64,000 nucleotides of DNA from Takakia lepidozioides. Lineage: Eukaryota > Streptophyta > Takakiopsida > Takakiales > Takakiaceae. Positions 13,301 to 25,040 of this stretch are shown piece by piece; within the stretch, counting starts at the first letter, position 1; the number at the start of each line of letters is the position of its first letter. The stretch spans positions 70,226,756 through 70,290,755 of the forward strand of contig CM060731.1 of the NCBI GenBank assembly GCA_030704615.1, in the 5' to 3' direction. The notes beneath the pieces were generated by a model, which was not told the DNA's origin, searched no databases, and saw only the letters and a program-made list of their open reading frames with translations. Position numbers and translations under genes: made by a program.

Positions 13301-15445
13301 GGTAGTTCCTGCATGTCGATCATCCAAAGATGAGCCAAAAGATGAGATTCTGAGTAGATTACTGGTGGGATACATCTAAACTTCTTCACCAAGCATTCTA
13401 GCAAATTTATACATGTACGATTTTCCAACGTTCTTGATGATCTCTGCTCTGTATCTCTGCTCTTCCATTCCAAAACGAAGTCCAATTCATTGAGCTTCGT
13501 TTGGACAAAATATTCTACTTTCTGACGTCGAAGAAGTGCCTACGAAAGAATTTCAACCGCTTACCTGCCGGTATTCGCAGACTGAATTGTTGGAAGATAG
13601 GTGCTTCCATCCTTGATGGATAGGCAAAGTCGATGTTGCGTAATTCCAAATCGCCTTTCACTTTATCCAGTATCGTCATCGGCATCAATCGGTGGAACTC
13701 GATCTATTAGCTCAAAGATGCGAGATGCAGCTGCACACCCTTCTGAGAAAGCTTTGAAGTTTGGAGTAGCACCCCCTAACGCCCTGTTACACATAAAGGC
13801 TGACTAGATCATGGCTGCTCATTGTCACTTGAGCCACATTCATAATTGAACTCGTAAACTGTGATGTTCGACGATCATGATGGGTAAGCAATTGAAGAGG
13901 CCATGAGGTGCACAATCCGTCCAAGCATGTGGATTATTAACTCATTGAAGTTCAGGTCTCGTATATCTGTTGGCTTTAGGCATACCTTACACAAGACTGC
14001 AAACTGGATACAGTTAGAAAGTGCATTATGAACTTCACTAGCTCAAAGATGTAGACGAGACGTCTACCTCTGCTGCCGTCCTCTGTATACTGATCATAAT
14101 AACTCGGTTCAAAAGCTAGTCACAGTAAAACCAACCGCACAGTGCCAATTCTTCTAAATAGACGAGAGAGAATTTCTTACATGCCACCAACGAGTAGAGC
14201 AAAACCGGCCGTCACCACATTGGCGCCAGAAGCATTCCCTTTGATGACTTGTGTGCTGCCAAACCAAGACATGTATGCCCAAACCGCAAAAATAAGACCA
14301 GCAGAGCCTGTTGCTAGACCCTTCGCAAATCCTTGCTTTAATCCCAGCTCCACCGTGCTGTCCAGGGACTGCGAATATGATTTCACGGAGTTGATCTCCC
14401 CCACAAATGAATAAACCGTGCGTACTGATGAGATGGATTCCTCGGCTATGCCTCCAGCCTTGTTATACGCCACTTGCATCTGCACTGCCAGACTAACGAT
14501 TGCGTTCTTGTAGAGGGCCGATGGTATCAACAATATGGGGATGAAGGGAGTGGTGGCCAGGGCCAGTTGCCACGACTCAAAGAACCCCAGACAATAACCA
14601 CCCACAAATTGGAAAATACAATTCACAGTGTTTCCCACCTGCAGCCGGTCCAACATGTGACCTCAGACTCAGTTCGCATGGCACAAACATGCACATGATG
14701 AACTCTGAATTGTAATTCTTGAATTCATAAAGTCTCCCATCAGTTCTAATTTTAAGTCAACTAAGATTGCATTGAATCCAACTCGAGCCCAACTCCTACG
14801 GCACTACATAGCTAAACTCTTCTGGGAACCTTCCATGTGGATGTCGTAAGTTCTCAAGCAGAACCAAAACCAACCTTTTCAGCCATGGCCTGCTGAACAA
14901 GTAAAGTGTCGGCCGAGACAATCTCCACGACTTGAGCAGTGCCAGTGCCTTTACTGTCAAAGTAGCCCACATTCTGGCGCAAGATGGCTCGCAAATACTT
15001 TGAACGGATTCGTGTTGACTGCCGATTCCCAGTGTGCATCCAGCAACTTATTTCTGCGAGTTTCAGTCATCAGAAGTTAAGGACATTGTAAACAAGTGCA
15101 AGCTGGTATGTACACATTTCAGCTACATAACATATTTAAGTGTCGATGGGTACTCCAGGTTACTAGTGTTCAGATGTGACATATGTCTGAAACATAATAG
15201 ACATGATCAGGACTTTCAAAAGGGAAAGATTCAGAGCGTCGAGACATATACGTGGTTTCAATGCCAATATTTCAAACCCGAGCTGTGCAATGTCATTTGA
15301 CCAAGAATACAGATCATCGTTGAGACTGAGAAACTTGAAACTACGTGTACATGACATGTATTCTTAGGGAAGCGGGTGCAGAATACATACCAAGATAGTT
15401 AGTCACAACGCTCGCCATGGCAATGTACACGAAATACGATGCGGA
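7400..15445 (-). pseudogene. ABCB (MDR/P-glycoprotein, ABCB15-like) transporter, decayed
   Basis: Ordered exon remnants: 15445-15391 (YFVYIAMAS), 15053-14875 (CWMHTGNRQ...), 14638-14181 (TMD1), 13783-13565, 13308-13003 (NBD1 Walker [11 protein letters not shown]-loop), 12905-12660 (signature MSGGQKQR, Walker [13 protein letters not shown]), 12346-11646 (linker, TMD2 start), 11237-10967, 8643-8074 (TMD2 end, second Walker A GQSGSGKST), 7925-7704 (signature, Walker B), 7544-7400 (C-terminus, TGA at 7400-7402). Most borders are GT-AG and in phase, which confirms the order. Breaks: no exons for the N-terminus and first helices; frameshifts near 13670, 13040, 12010 and 11010; and the NBD2 exon with the Q-loop (SQEP.LF.GTI) is absent between 8074 and 7925. 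A LINE sits in the intron 10966-8644. Intact relatives are full-size exporters at the plasma membrane. Long-read indel errors could mimic some frameshifts, but not the missing exons. Confidence 0.88.
8727..10775 (-). mobile_element. 5'-truncated non-LTR retrotransposon inside an ABCB intron
   Basis: Minus-strand reverse transcriptase in pieces. From 5': DGIVNELIKHGG (about 10640), then MIPFRWRQGVIVNLYKKGDK and NYGGITLLNAVGKI (10600-10440), then KRAYDTVWRDGLWLRL and QGVAQGCTLSPLLFNVFINQ (10333-10130). The catalytic FADD is intact at 10052-10041. A C-terminal part (9537-8908) follows, with KLRAGSLPLNSKQMQRGKR and a C-P-L-C-G...H zinc-like motif. Stops and frameshifts are frequent, so it is dead. 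The RT motifs differ from the L1 copy at 20.5-22.4 kb and look closer to RTE/Jockey-like lineages than to plant L1, though the clade is not determined. The 3' end at 8727 recurs three times at 52.4-53.9 kb. Confidence 0.8.
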
Positions 15446-15905
15446 CTGCCCCACAAATCATAACCAAATGTAACAAGTCGAGCAAGCTTGAGATCTTAGA
15501 ATTGTCAGATATGCCAATTTTCCAGAGGAAAACAATTTTCCAGAGGAATTTTCGCAATATTTCGACCTCAACAAATAAAATGGAATATTTTGTCACAAAA
15601 TCCCTATTTTCTGACGGATGAGCCAAACTTCTCCAAATAAAATATAAATTATGGAAAAATTTACCGAATATGGATGACATATGTGGATGAAAGTTAGAGG
15701 AGGATGATTCTATCCAAATTCAGTGGATAAATAGAAGATATGGCTATTTCTTGCAAAACTCATTGCAGTAGCCACTCCTGTTTCTTTTTTAATTATTATA
15801 AAGGGAAACACCTGGGAGCGACAGCTCACAAATCAGGCCCCTTGATAGTGAGAGGAGAAAATAACCCTCTTTCACTGTAACATCGCCCCCTCTTAGTAGT
15901 AAGGA
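15446..15905. other. AT-rich spacer between ABCB remnant and LINE
   Basis: No ABCB exon for the N-terminal region is visible here or further upstream, and no other feature was seen. Confidence 0.4.
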
Positions 15906-16923
15906 GTCATAACTTTGGGTGGACAAAAAGGGGGGGAATGAGAGGGCAAGGCGCTCCGCGTTTTGCGGTGAGAGGCGAGCCTGGGACTTAGTTTTTTCTG
16001 CCCTCTCCAGGCTCGCGTCGACCTCGCCCTTTCCCCCAACAGCCCTCTCTCCCTCTCCCGCTGTATTTCTTCCTCACACAGCATCTCCTCTCCGGCCGGA
16101 GTGCTGCCTATCTCCTTTCCCAGCCGGTGTGCTGAAAAATCTTGGAGGCTAGATTTGAGCAATCTCCGGCCTCTCTAACCCTATCTCCCCTAACCTAAGT
16201 CTTAATCATGCCATTGTGCTTTCTAAGTAATCATCAAGCGGCCTAACCACGCTTTGCTGGCCCTCTGCATGCATATCCTAATTAAATTTGCATGCTTGAT
16301 CCCCGTGCCTCCCCGCTCCAACTCTTGGCGGCTCATTATGTTGTGTCGCCCTCCGGGACTGCAGTCTTGCCACCTTTTCTCAACGCCCACACTCCCTTCT
16401 AATCGCCCTGCCGCTGCTGAGAAGATCTCCCGTGTGCATGCCTAGACCTCCTTTTGGCGCCCTCTCAGCCCCACCACCTCGCTTTCACTCCACCGTCTTC
16501 GATCTGGCATGCTGAACCTTCCCCCCAACTAGACTCCCTTTGCTGTCTTCCCCCCCCCTCGGCCTCTGTCAGAGTTCCCCTTGATAGCAGTCTCACCTGG
16601 TCTTCTCTCGAAGCTCTTCTTGTGTACCAACGCCCTTACTGCGCCGCTATACCCTTCACTACACATTGATTGTGGACCTCTTGGTGCATCATCGCTCCAA
16701 GCCCCTCTGGCCGACTTGGGACCTTGCTTTGCTGACAGTTTTGAGATTGGCCTCCGCTGTGGGCTGCCCCTAGCTCCTTATATTAAGGTGCCATCGCTCC
16801 ATCGCTTTCCGCTCCTCTCTCCTCTCCTTCGTCGCTCCCTGTAGTCCCTGTTGCTGCTGCTTGTATGTTTTAATTTCCCAAGTGAAGTGCTTTATCTGTA
16901 CGCCTCTTTTTTGTTATTTCCTC

Positions 16924-18895
16924 ATGTCTTCCAGCGGTTCCCCCCGCAAGAAAAGGTCAGGCTCCGGTTTGAGCTCCCGTGGGAGAGGCTCCTGGATGCC
17001 TCGATCATCTTCTTCTGCCCAGACCCCTTCTATTCTAGGAAAAGGCCCTGATGCCCTTGGACCTTCACCCCTCAGGAGATAGCCCCTTGGGTAGAATCAG
17101 TTGCCCCTGACTCTGACTCACATGAAGTTATCTCCCTGGACCTTGAATGCCTGAGAGATCATTCCACAAAGATGATGCAGCACGGACTTTTGGTGTATTT
17201 CCCAGGTAGGCCCAAGGATACGGATTCGGCTCGTAAGTGGATTGTCGAGCATCTGGGGTCCGAAGGTGGTCTGACGCACCACTACTGTCACCCAATGGGA
17301 AGGGGCTTTTACTTTGTCAAATTTGGCACTAAGGAGGATGCAGATCGTGCGCTTGCGTTCAACACGCGCAAATCGAGATTCAAGGTGAACATCTTCCCCT
17401 GGTCGCTGGCATGGGGCCACAAGGATGGAGCTACATGCAAGCCCTGGATAATCGCCCTGCTGTTTCTTCCGGATAACTACCTGGCTTCTCTACCGGAGAT
17501 CGGAGCTCACTTTAGCTCATACATTGGCAGCTTGAATGTATTCGACCCCATTGACGATGCAGTGCTAAGCGTTGATTAGGATCCCTCCCTGTTCGACTCC
17601 AGCAAGGATTCGGGGTCCCCAAAGATCGTGGTAATGATGCCGGAAAGTAAGAAAATTGGGAATGCAATCAAACTTCCTACTCTAGACGGCTCTTTCATTT
17701 TAGTACAGATCAAAGAGGAGCAGCTAAGCATCACATGCTTTGGATGCAATGGGGAAGGGCACGTCGTTGCAGACTGCCCGCGCAAGGCAATCTCCGACCA
17801 AAGGACTGTGAGCGGTCTACCTCCGCTTCTTCATGCCAAAACGCAAAGTGCACCGGAACCCATGTCATCGCCCTCATGCTCACGAGATGCTAGTGCAGTT
17901 GCAGCATCTCTCCCAATGCTCTCGGAAGGACGCCTTGCAAAACGAAAACGGACGGGCTCGCCCTCGGTCTCATCCCCACCCCCTCGTCCACGCATCATTC
18001 TGCTGGCTCCGGCTCAGGGAAGCCCTCCCCCTCATCATCCCCCTGCAACTTTTGACTTTTGCCCCTACTCTTGCTCTCTTGAGGACCCGTACATCAATTT
18101 AGCCACAAGATGCCTAGAGCTCAGATCTTTTGATAATCTAAAGCTCTGCGAATGGTCTCCCGAGAATGCAGTAAGAAGGAACTCTGCGGTCATCAAGGTC
18201 ACTCCTATCATTTACGCTCTTCTGGATGGCCCCAATCAGCCCCCATCCATATGCTGACCAATGGCTCTGAAGGACTGGCAGGATCTTGGGTGACCACCCA
18301 CCACGCCAATTATTACAAAGACAACAAGGCTATTGAGCTTTCTCTCAAATTGGTGGGAAATATTTTCGCCGAGGAGCCTTTCCAATTCCAACTGTCAAAC
18401 GAGACTACTGTGCACTTTGGTGCCTTATGGGAGAACACAGATGAGTTTGACTCTGCCTCCACGGTGCACACTATGCTAGCTTTCCGATGGGAGGACATTG
18501 TCGCTGACAGACCTAAGTGCAAGCTCTACTCCTGGGCTACGCTTCAGTCTCTAGAAGAAGGACCCGGGGGATCCCGCCCCAACAGCAAGGACGATCCCTC
18601 TGGGGTCTTCCCGTCAGCAGGAGGTTTTGCCAGAAGCGTTAAGGTCGTGCAAGCAGGCTTCACCCTTGTCAACGCCATCTTCGGCTCTGGGGCGTTGCCT
18701 GCACCATCACCAGCTGCATGCAAGTCTATGGAAGTTGGCTTTCAGCCATACACTAGCGCAGGAAAGAAGGCTCCTCTCAGATCCCCCTCTGCTCCCTTGC
18801 GTGACAACCTTCGCGGGTCTGCCTTCTCTGGTAAGCCTCGCTTACTGTGCAAGCTTCCCCATCGCTCCATCCCTCTGCCTGCCTATACCTTGTAG
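16924..18895 (+). pseudogene. LINE ORF1 protein (DUF4283-like, CCHC knuckle), broken
   Basis: RNA-binding ORF1 of the L1-type element. The start is at 16924 (MSSSGSPRKKRSG), a basic Ser-rich leader. A frameshift near 17083 moves to the frame that carries the DUF4283-like block (HGLLVYFPGRP ... FYFVKFGTKEDADRAL ... PWIIALLFLPDNYL). A single TAG at 17577-17579 interrupts it. The same frame resumes with PTLDGSFILVQIKEE and the knuckle CFGCNGEGHVVADCP (C-x2-C-x4-H-x4-C) near 17740. A Pro/Ser-rich stretch follows, and near 18220 another frameshift leads into a tail ending at 18895. Three lesions make it non-functional. Confidence 0.75.
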
Positions 18896-19263
18896 GTGGC
18901 ATGTTTCAAGTTGGTGGAACCCTCTGGGCAAACCCCCTCCAGCCCCCTCCTTTAAACCTGCTTTGACTATGCCACGTGGTTTTCTTCCTTGCCTACAGAA
19001 AGTTAATCTACATCCTTCTCAGATCTGTCTATTTTTTAGGCTTAGTCGCAGATTATTGTGTCTCTTGCATGCTTGGTTGCGTAACGCTAAAGTCCACCAG
19101 ACCAGCGTAACTCCCTCCCAAATTTCTACCCTCTCTACCGCTCCTCCCCCCAATGGAATAAGTTGGACCCTCTCCTCCTCTCCCAGAGATAAGGGACTTA
19201 TCACTCTCCACTCTTCTCCTGGGCCATCATTTCGAGAGGTTCTCTCGGGCCTTTGCACCCACT

Positions 19264-22200
19264 TTGATGTCCTTTAACATTAGGTCTTGGAATATTAGGG
19301 GCATATTAGGATCAGATGCTATTGCCCCTAAGAGATCTAGACTTAAAAGATGGGCTGGCTCCTTGTTATCGGATAACTCTATCATCTTCTTACAGGAGCA
19401 CAAACTAAATGACTCCAAAAATTGCATCCCTTGGACAACTGCTCTGGCCTGCTAACGTGGCTGGTGGAACAGAACTGTAATGGATTCCAGAGGGGGCACA
19501 ACAGTTTTGGTCTCTCCTACCCTTGCCAGTCAGGTCTCGGAAGTGTGCACTTGGATGGTCGGCAGGGCACAATTCAGCATCCTTTCTTTGCCTACCCTTG
19601 GGTGCAAAATTGGCTTTATTAATGTTTATGCTCCTAACTCTGTTGCTGAAAGAATCTCCTTCTGGCAGTTTTTGCATTCAAAGATTCTTCAGCGATCTGA
19701 TGTTGATCAATGGATTTTAGCAGGAGATTTCAATATGACGGATAGAACGCAGGATAGGCTAGATCCTGGCTCTTTCTCCCTCACCCCGGATGTGCTTAAC
19801 GCCTGGGAAATTCTATGTCTTTCTGTTGGTTTCATTGATATCTCCATTCCTGAGAATATGAACCTGCGCTTCTCTTGGTCTAACTGCAGAACCCCCCCGG
19901 ATCTAGTCATGGCTAGGCTAGACTGCATCTACTGCACCAGTGGCATAATTCCGTGGGCACAGCCGTGCCCGTTGGGCCTTGTACTGCCAGATTATGACCA
20001 TGCTGAGATCACATCATGTTTTGTCATCCCAGGCTCAAGGTCTAAGGGGCGCATGTGTCTTAAGCTAAACCCCGCTCTCCTTAAATCTTAGGCTATGGTT
20101 AATGCTCTAGTGCAGGAGTGGTCTTCCTCTGGTAATGATTATGAGTCCCCAACTCTTAGATTCCTTTCTAAGCTAGAAGCTATCCAGGCTCAGTCTCAAG
20201 AGCTATCTCGGGCCTATGCCCTTGCTAGAACCCAAGCACAATAATGAAGGTCCTTGCACAATGTTGAACTACGACAGAGCAAAGACCAACCTCTGGAGCT
20301 TTAGGCAGGAAAAAGAGAAGGCCTTGAAGCTCAAAGCGGGGATTAACTGGTTCCTTAAAGGGGAAAAGATGTCCAAGTATTTTTTCATTAAGGCCAAGCA
20401 GAGAAGAATGGCCTCGGCAATTGCCACTCTTAAAAATCCATAAGGGATTTCTTGCTCTTCTCCAAAAGAAATGGCTACCATTGCTGAAAAGCATTATGCC
20501 GCTCTCTTCTCCAAGAGACTCCCCTCTGCCGCAATCTCATGCATGTCCCGGCTCTCCTCTCTGCAAAAGAAAAAGATGACCTAGATGCCCCCCTCAAGGA
20601 CACGGAATTAGCAGAGGCCCTGCAATCTCTCAAGGCAGACAAAATGCCAGGATTGGACGGTATGCCAGTAGAACTATTCAAAGCCTTATGGTCTGTGATA
20701 GTGGATGATTTCGTGGCATTAACTAAGGACATCCTCTCCAAGGGAATCATGCCCTCTCAGCTCTCTGAAGGTCTCATTACGCTAATCTTTAAGAAAGGAG
20801 ACAGGAGCCTGATATCCAATTACTGCCCTATCACGCTTCTTAATACCACCTACAAAATTATTGCCAAAGCATTGGCATCGAGACTTCAGCCTATGCTATC
20901 CCGGGTCATCAGACCGGAACAAACAGGTTTTCTTAAAGGTAGAATGATTCTCGACAACCTGCTTCTTATAAATGAGGTTATGCATGAAGCCAAGAGGTCT
21001 GAGCAGCCCCTGGCTATCCTCATGCTGGACTTTGAGAAAGCGTTTGATAATATTGATTGGACCTTCCTACATAGAGTCATGGAAAAGATGGGCCTGCCAA
21101 CCTCCTTTTCTAGATGGGTGAAGTTGCTCCTTACATCTGCCTCTAGCAAAGTGACGATTAATGGCACCATATCTAAATCCTTCCCTCTTCACAGATCCTT
21201 CAGGCAGGGTTGCCCATTGGCCCCATACCTCTTTTTGATAGCAGCAGACGCTCTTGGGCACTACCTAACTGCTAGGCAAGATATTGTAGGCATGAATCTA
21301 CTGCATGGCCCGCCTGTTAAGCTGTCTATGTATGTAGACAACATTACCCTCTTGTTGAGTAACGAGGATGCCTCCAATAGTATCAGAGCAGTTGAAGCTC
21401 TCCAGGTATTCTGCTCTGCTTCTGGACTGAAGGTGAATTGGAATAAATCGGTGGGTCTCCTTACGGAGCTTCCCCCCAGTGCCACAAGATACCATGGAGC
21501 GCCTTGGGGACAAGAGTTAGGTCTCAAGTGGCTCCAGCCAGGCATGGGGCATACTCTCGTGGGTTTCCAAGTTGGAATCGGGCTCTCCGAGGATCAAAGG
21601 TATGAGCCAATTCTACAAAAGCTGCGTAAAAAGTTGGCCTTTTGGAGTTTAGCCATGCTCTCCCTAGCTGGCAGAGCTTTAGTTCTCAATCAAATCTTGC
21701 TGGCTTCCATCTGGTTTTCTACCTCTGTTTGGTCCCCGGGCTATAAGCTGGTTAGTAAAATCAAAACTCTGATGCGTAATTTTCTCTGGGGTGCCTCCTC
21801 TCAAGCACCAACTAAGAGGGCTCTGGTCTCCTGGGCGCAGCTATGTAGGCCCAAAATAGAAGGAGGGTTAGGCATCATTGATCCCTCCCTACAGATTAAA
21901 GCCCTCCTTGTCAAATGGATACCAAGAGTTCTTGTGCATGGTGACAGTCCCTGGTGCAACTTGGTGAGAGCCCACTTGGTGGATTCTACTCCTCTTACCT
22001 CTCCCTTTTGGGCTCCTTCTCTGAGGTGGTTGACCCATGGTTCAGCAGAATCTAGATGCACGGGGAGTGCCGCTTGGAGGTCTATCTGGGCTGCCTGGCT
22101 GTCGATCAGACCGCACTTGTTTCAAAGAAGGGCGCTTTGCTTTGAGGAGGCAATTCGCCAGCCATTGTTCGGAAACAACAATCTGGCCTATGCCCCCCTA

Positions 22201-23215
22201 ATCTCTCTTCACAAAATATGGGCTACTTGGGAATCCAAAGGACTCTCACACATAGCCGATATCTGGGAAAATGGAGGCTTTATGCTTCCCAACATCCTGT
22301 CCATGCTCATTTCCGCGAGTTCTATCAAACACGGATGGGAGCACATTAAGCAAGGAGTGTCATACGTTCTGCCTTTACTGACCGGGGGGACAACTCACAG
22401 AATAGCCTCCCCTGCTGGTTCGGCAACTATGAAGGTGATAGATTCTTTGCCTTGCTAGCTATCTCCAATTCTGCATTGCACTGGGAAGGCCCAAGATTTC
22501 TAGCCGACTCTGAAGGGACCCTACTGCATATCGGGCAAGGGCACATGTGCCAGAAATCCTCCTTTAGAATTAGAGTTTTTGAAACTCTGACTGGGATACC
22601 AGATCCCAAACCACCCCCTGGAGGAGAGTTCTGCTGGGCCGAAAGGACACCCTTAACATGGTTCTTGCGTTATCCCCTTAGCAGACTTCAACTTGACCCG
22701 GGAGAATGGACCTGGATGGACGTCAAGAAAACACCTCTCCTCGGGTACAAAGTCAAGATTGGCTATAAACTGTTGTTGGGCAACGCTAATTTCACGGCTA
22801 AGTGGAATGGAAAATGGAACCTCAGCTTGCAGGAAAAGGGATGGAAGCAATCTGGAAGGATATTTGGGCAAAGCACCGTTCTACCAAAATCAGCGCTTTC
22901 TTATGGAAGATAGCCAATAAAATCCTCCCTGTGGCAGCCAACCTTCAGGGCCAGAACCCTGCCTGCCTGATGTGCAATTGTGGTTACAATGAAACTTTAG
23001 AGCATGTTTTGCTCACCTGCCACCTTCCTGCTAGGATTTGGACTATAGTGGCAGGCTTCTATTCCCATTGGCAAGCCCTCCCACCCCTATCAGCTCCTCT
23101 CCTGTTGTTTAATTTACATAGAAGCGCTGCTTGGAACGGATGCCCGATCTGGGCCTGTCTTAGAGACACACACGCTATGGGCAATATGGAAGGCCAGATG
23201 TGTTTTGATCTTTGA
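19264..23215 (+). pseudogene. LINE ORF2 (APE endonuclease, RT, zf-RVT), broken
   Basis: The endonuclease starts with SFNIRSWNIRG and has FLQEHKLND, AGDFNM and DYDHAEI, the usual catalytic order. A TAA at 19453-19455 and a TAG at 20089-20091 interrupt it. A frameshift follows, and the long frame 20539-22458 is the reverse transcriptase: LIFKKGDRSLISNY, ITLLNTTYKIIAKALASRL, GFLKGRMILDN, LDFEKAFDNIDWTFL and FRQGCPLAPYLF. The catalytic YADD box is changed to YVDN (21331-21342), so the second metal-binding Asp is lost. After another shift near 22450, a zf-RVT region runs to 23215 (FLWKIANKILPV ... CLMCNCGYNETLEHVLLTC). The copy is dead for RT activity on the Asp loss alone. Confidence 0.85.
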
Positions 23216-23619
23216 GGGAAAACGCCCCAGCATCAGACTGATACTCTGCAAACTGTATTCGGATCTAATGATTGAGGGGCGTAAGGTTTGGGTGTCCTTA
23301 CAAACAGCCATCAGCAGATGCAGTGAAGGCAGGAGCCGGCAGCTGCTTGCGGATTTCGACACCACCTGGGCCAAAGACGACATCCTCTGCTCCAGAATCG
23401 ATGACTCTCGAATTACATGGCACGACCACCTCCCCGTCTCTTGGCAAGTCACCGGCTGAGTCGGATGCACCAGACATCAACTGGAAGCACAGCAAGACCC
23501 ACAGTTCTAAATCTAAAGTGCGTCTAGATTTCGGTCGTTGATAGTCTCTTTGTTTTCAGGACTTGTCATACTGTTACCCTTCCCCTAGGATTGGTAGCAT
23601 ACTACAGCCCTCTGCCCCT

Positions 23620-23716
23620 TCTTTTGGTTCTTTTCATGACTTGGGGCTCCTTCATCATCCTGGAGCTTCTTCTTTTGGCTCATCTCAAGACTTTGGGCTC
23701 TTTCATCATCATCCCT
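23620..23716 (+). repeat. Short tandem duplication in the LINE 3' UTR
   Basis: Two adjacent copies of about 46 bases share the pattern CTTTTGG..C...TC..GACTT.GGGCTC.TTCATCATC. Such duplications are common in LINE 3' UTRs. Confidence 0.6.
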
Positions 23717-23934
23717 AAGGCACCATAGTTTAGCCACGATCCGGCTTGTTCCTGCTATTCACCCCCATTCCTATTAGTGTTGGGTGTTCCTCATGTGATA
23801 TGCCTTTATGGCAACCCTGGAGGTTATTTTTTCCTCCGTTCTCTTGTTTTCCCCTATTTTCAATAAACTTGTCCAGGGCCTCTACCCCCTGTTCATATAG
23901 ATTTTAAATTATTATATTTTAATTTTTTTTAAAT

Positions 23935-24096
23935 AAAATAAAAAACATCGCCATGAAGGCGTAGAAATGGACACCGCCCAAGGGAACGGGGAGAAGAGTA
24001 TACCACAACCGTCAAGTAGCAGGATTTGACCCCAGAATCATCTGGGTGGCACTCAGGAGTCAGTGCACTAACCAATTGAGCTACTGATTGTTGGTC
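23935..24096 (-). mobile_element. tRNA-derived SINE
   Basis: Read on the minus strand from 24096, the head has a pol III A box (TAGCTCAATTGGTTAGTGCA) and, 40 bases on, a B box (GGGTCAAATCC). This is the spacing of a tRNA, but the anticodon arm does not fold cleanly. A tRNA-unrelated body follows, then an A/T-rich tail running into the end of the L1-type LINE. It is not a functional tRNA gene because its acceptor arms do not pair. Confidence 0.6.
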
Positions 24097-24137
24097 ACTC
24101 CTATTATTTTCCAAATTTAAAAAAAAACAAAAAACAC

Positions 24138-24186
24138 TCATGGGTGGCACTGAGTGCACTATCCAACCCAGCTACGACTGTTGGTC
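24138..24186 (-). repeat. Second, shorter copy of the SINE head
   Basis: GGGTGGCACT-GAGTGCACTA-CCAA-AGCTAC-GACTGTTGGTC parallels the region 24052-24096 with deletions, so part of the tRNA-like head is present twice in tandem. Confidence 0.5.
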
Positions 24187-24254
24187 ATAGAATCTTTGTC
24201 AAGTCAATTCTTTAATAAACTTACAATTTTTAGTATTTTTATTAATTGTTAATT

Positions 24255-25040
24255 TAATTATGATATTATATACATATAAGACACCAACCCAAGTTAGCAT
24301 AGCGCCTCTTCCCCTTCATTATGAGATTATATTTAGTATGGTTTGAATAGCTCTGAAAATTAAGACGCTGCCTGAAGCGTACACATACCGTTGTTTTTGT
24401 TTCCTGCAAAGCAAGAACATATTTATTGCAACTAATACATGGTTTTAGTCCCTTGGTGTGTCCTTCACGCCTTATGGTAGAAGTAAGGTCTGTCCCAAGT
24501 CCTTATGTTTTTTCCCTTATCAGTAAAAACTTGGATTTTCCAAATACAAATTTTTTCCCAAATCAGATAGTAGCTACATGGCTTCTTTAACAGCCAATGT
24601 AGTCGCCCCTCCTTTTGCTTGCTTTTTGCTAGGAGTTAGGGGGTTATTGAGCTTACTCTATCTATTAATTTATACATTGATGTTTGCTTTTTTTCTTGGG
24701 GGGGCCTGCGTTTGCAGAGCCCACTACTTACTAACTTAGTAAGTAATAATTAGTAAGTAGTAAGAGGGGGGGGGGGGCTCCCCTTTATATACCCTCTGGA
24801 GGCGGTGGGACGTTTCTAGAAGCCCGCAAGTGGTGGGACCCTTCTAGAAGGCCCTGGACCTGTGTCACCCCTACAAACCCCCTTACCCTTACCAAGCGGC
24901 TACCATCCCCTATTTAATAGCTTTCCCCTTCCTGCCATCTTTTTCCATTCCATTACTTAATACACGTGGCCTTATTAGATTAGCCCCCCTTTCTAATTAC
25001 TGGACCACGCTAATTCCTGGACCACTCTAGAATCAACCGG
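24255..25040 (-). repeat. Copia-type LTR (3' LTR side)
   Basis: It lies directly downstream (minus strand) of the copia RNase H region and shares several blocks with 39140-39700: GAGTGGTCCAGGAATTA at the start, a TATA-like TATATAAAG (minus), TTCTAGAAGGGTCCCACC, GGCTATTAAATAG, and AAGTTAGCAT near the end. It contains a palindromic CTTACTAACTTAGTAAG. A G/C run and extra sequence make it longer than the other copy. The exact TG...CA ends were not resolved. Confidence 0.6.

Larger units (their letters stand above)
15906..23895 (+). mobile_element. Near full-length L1-type LINE, mutated
   Basis: The layout is that of a plant L1. About 1 kb of C/T-rich leader (15906-16923) is followed by ORF1 with a zinc knuckle, ORF2 (endonuclease, reverse transcriptase, zf-RVT), and a 3' UTR that ends in an A/T-rich tail near 23895. 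The last conserved stretch is AATAAACTTGTCCAGGGCC (from about 23862). The boundaries are estimates: the 5' end is set where the pyrimidine-rich leader begins, and I could not identify a target-site duplication. The ORFs carry in-frame stops and frameshifts, so this copy cannot move by itself. Confidence 0.82.

Noticed and set aside
16254-16844. Overlapping plus-strand frames in a C/T-rich stretch
   Set aside because: Pyrimidine-rich DNA gives long Pro/Ser/Leu frames by chance; the position fits the LINE leader.
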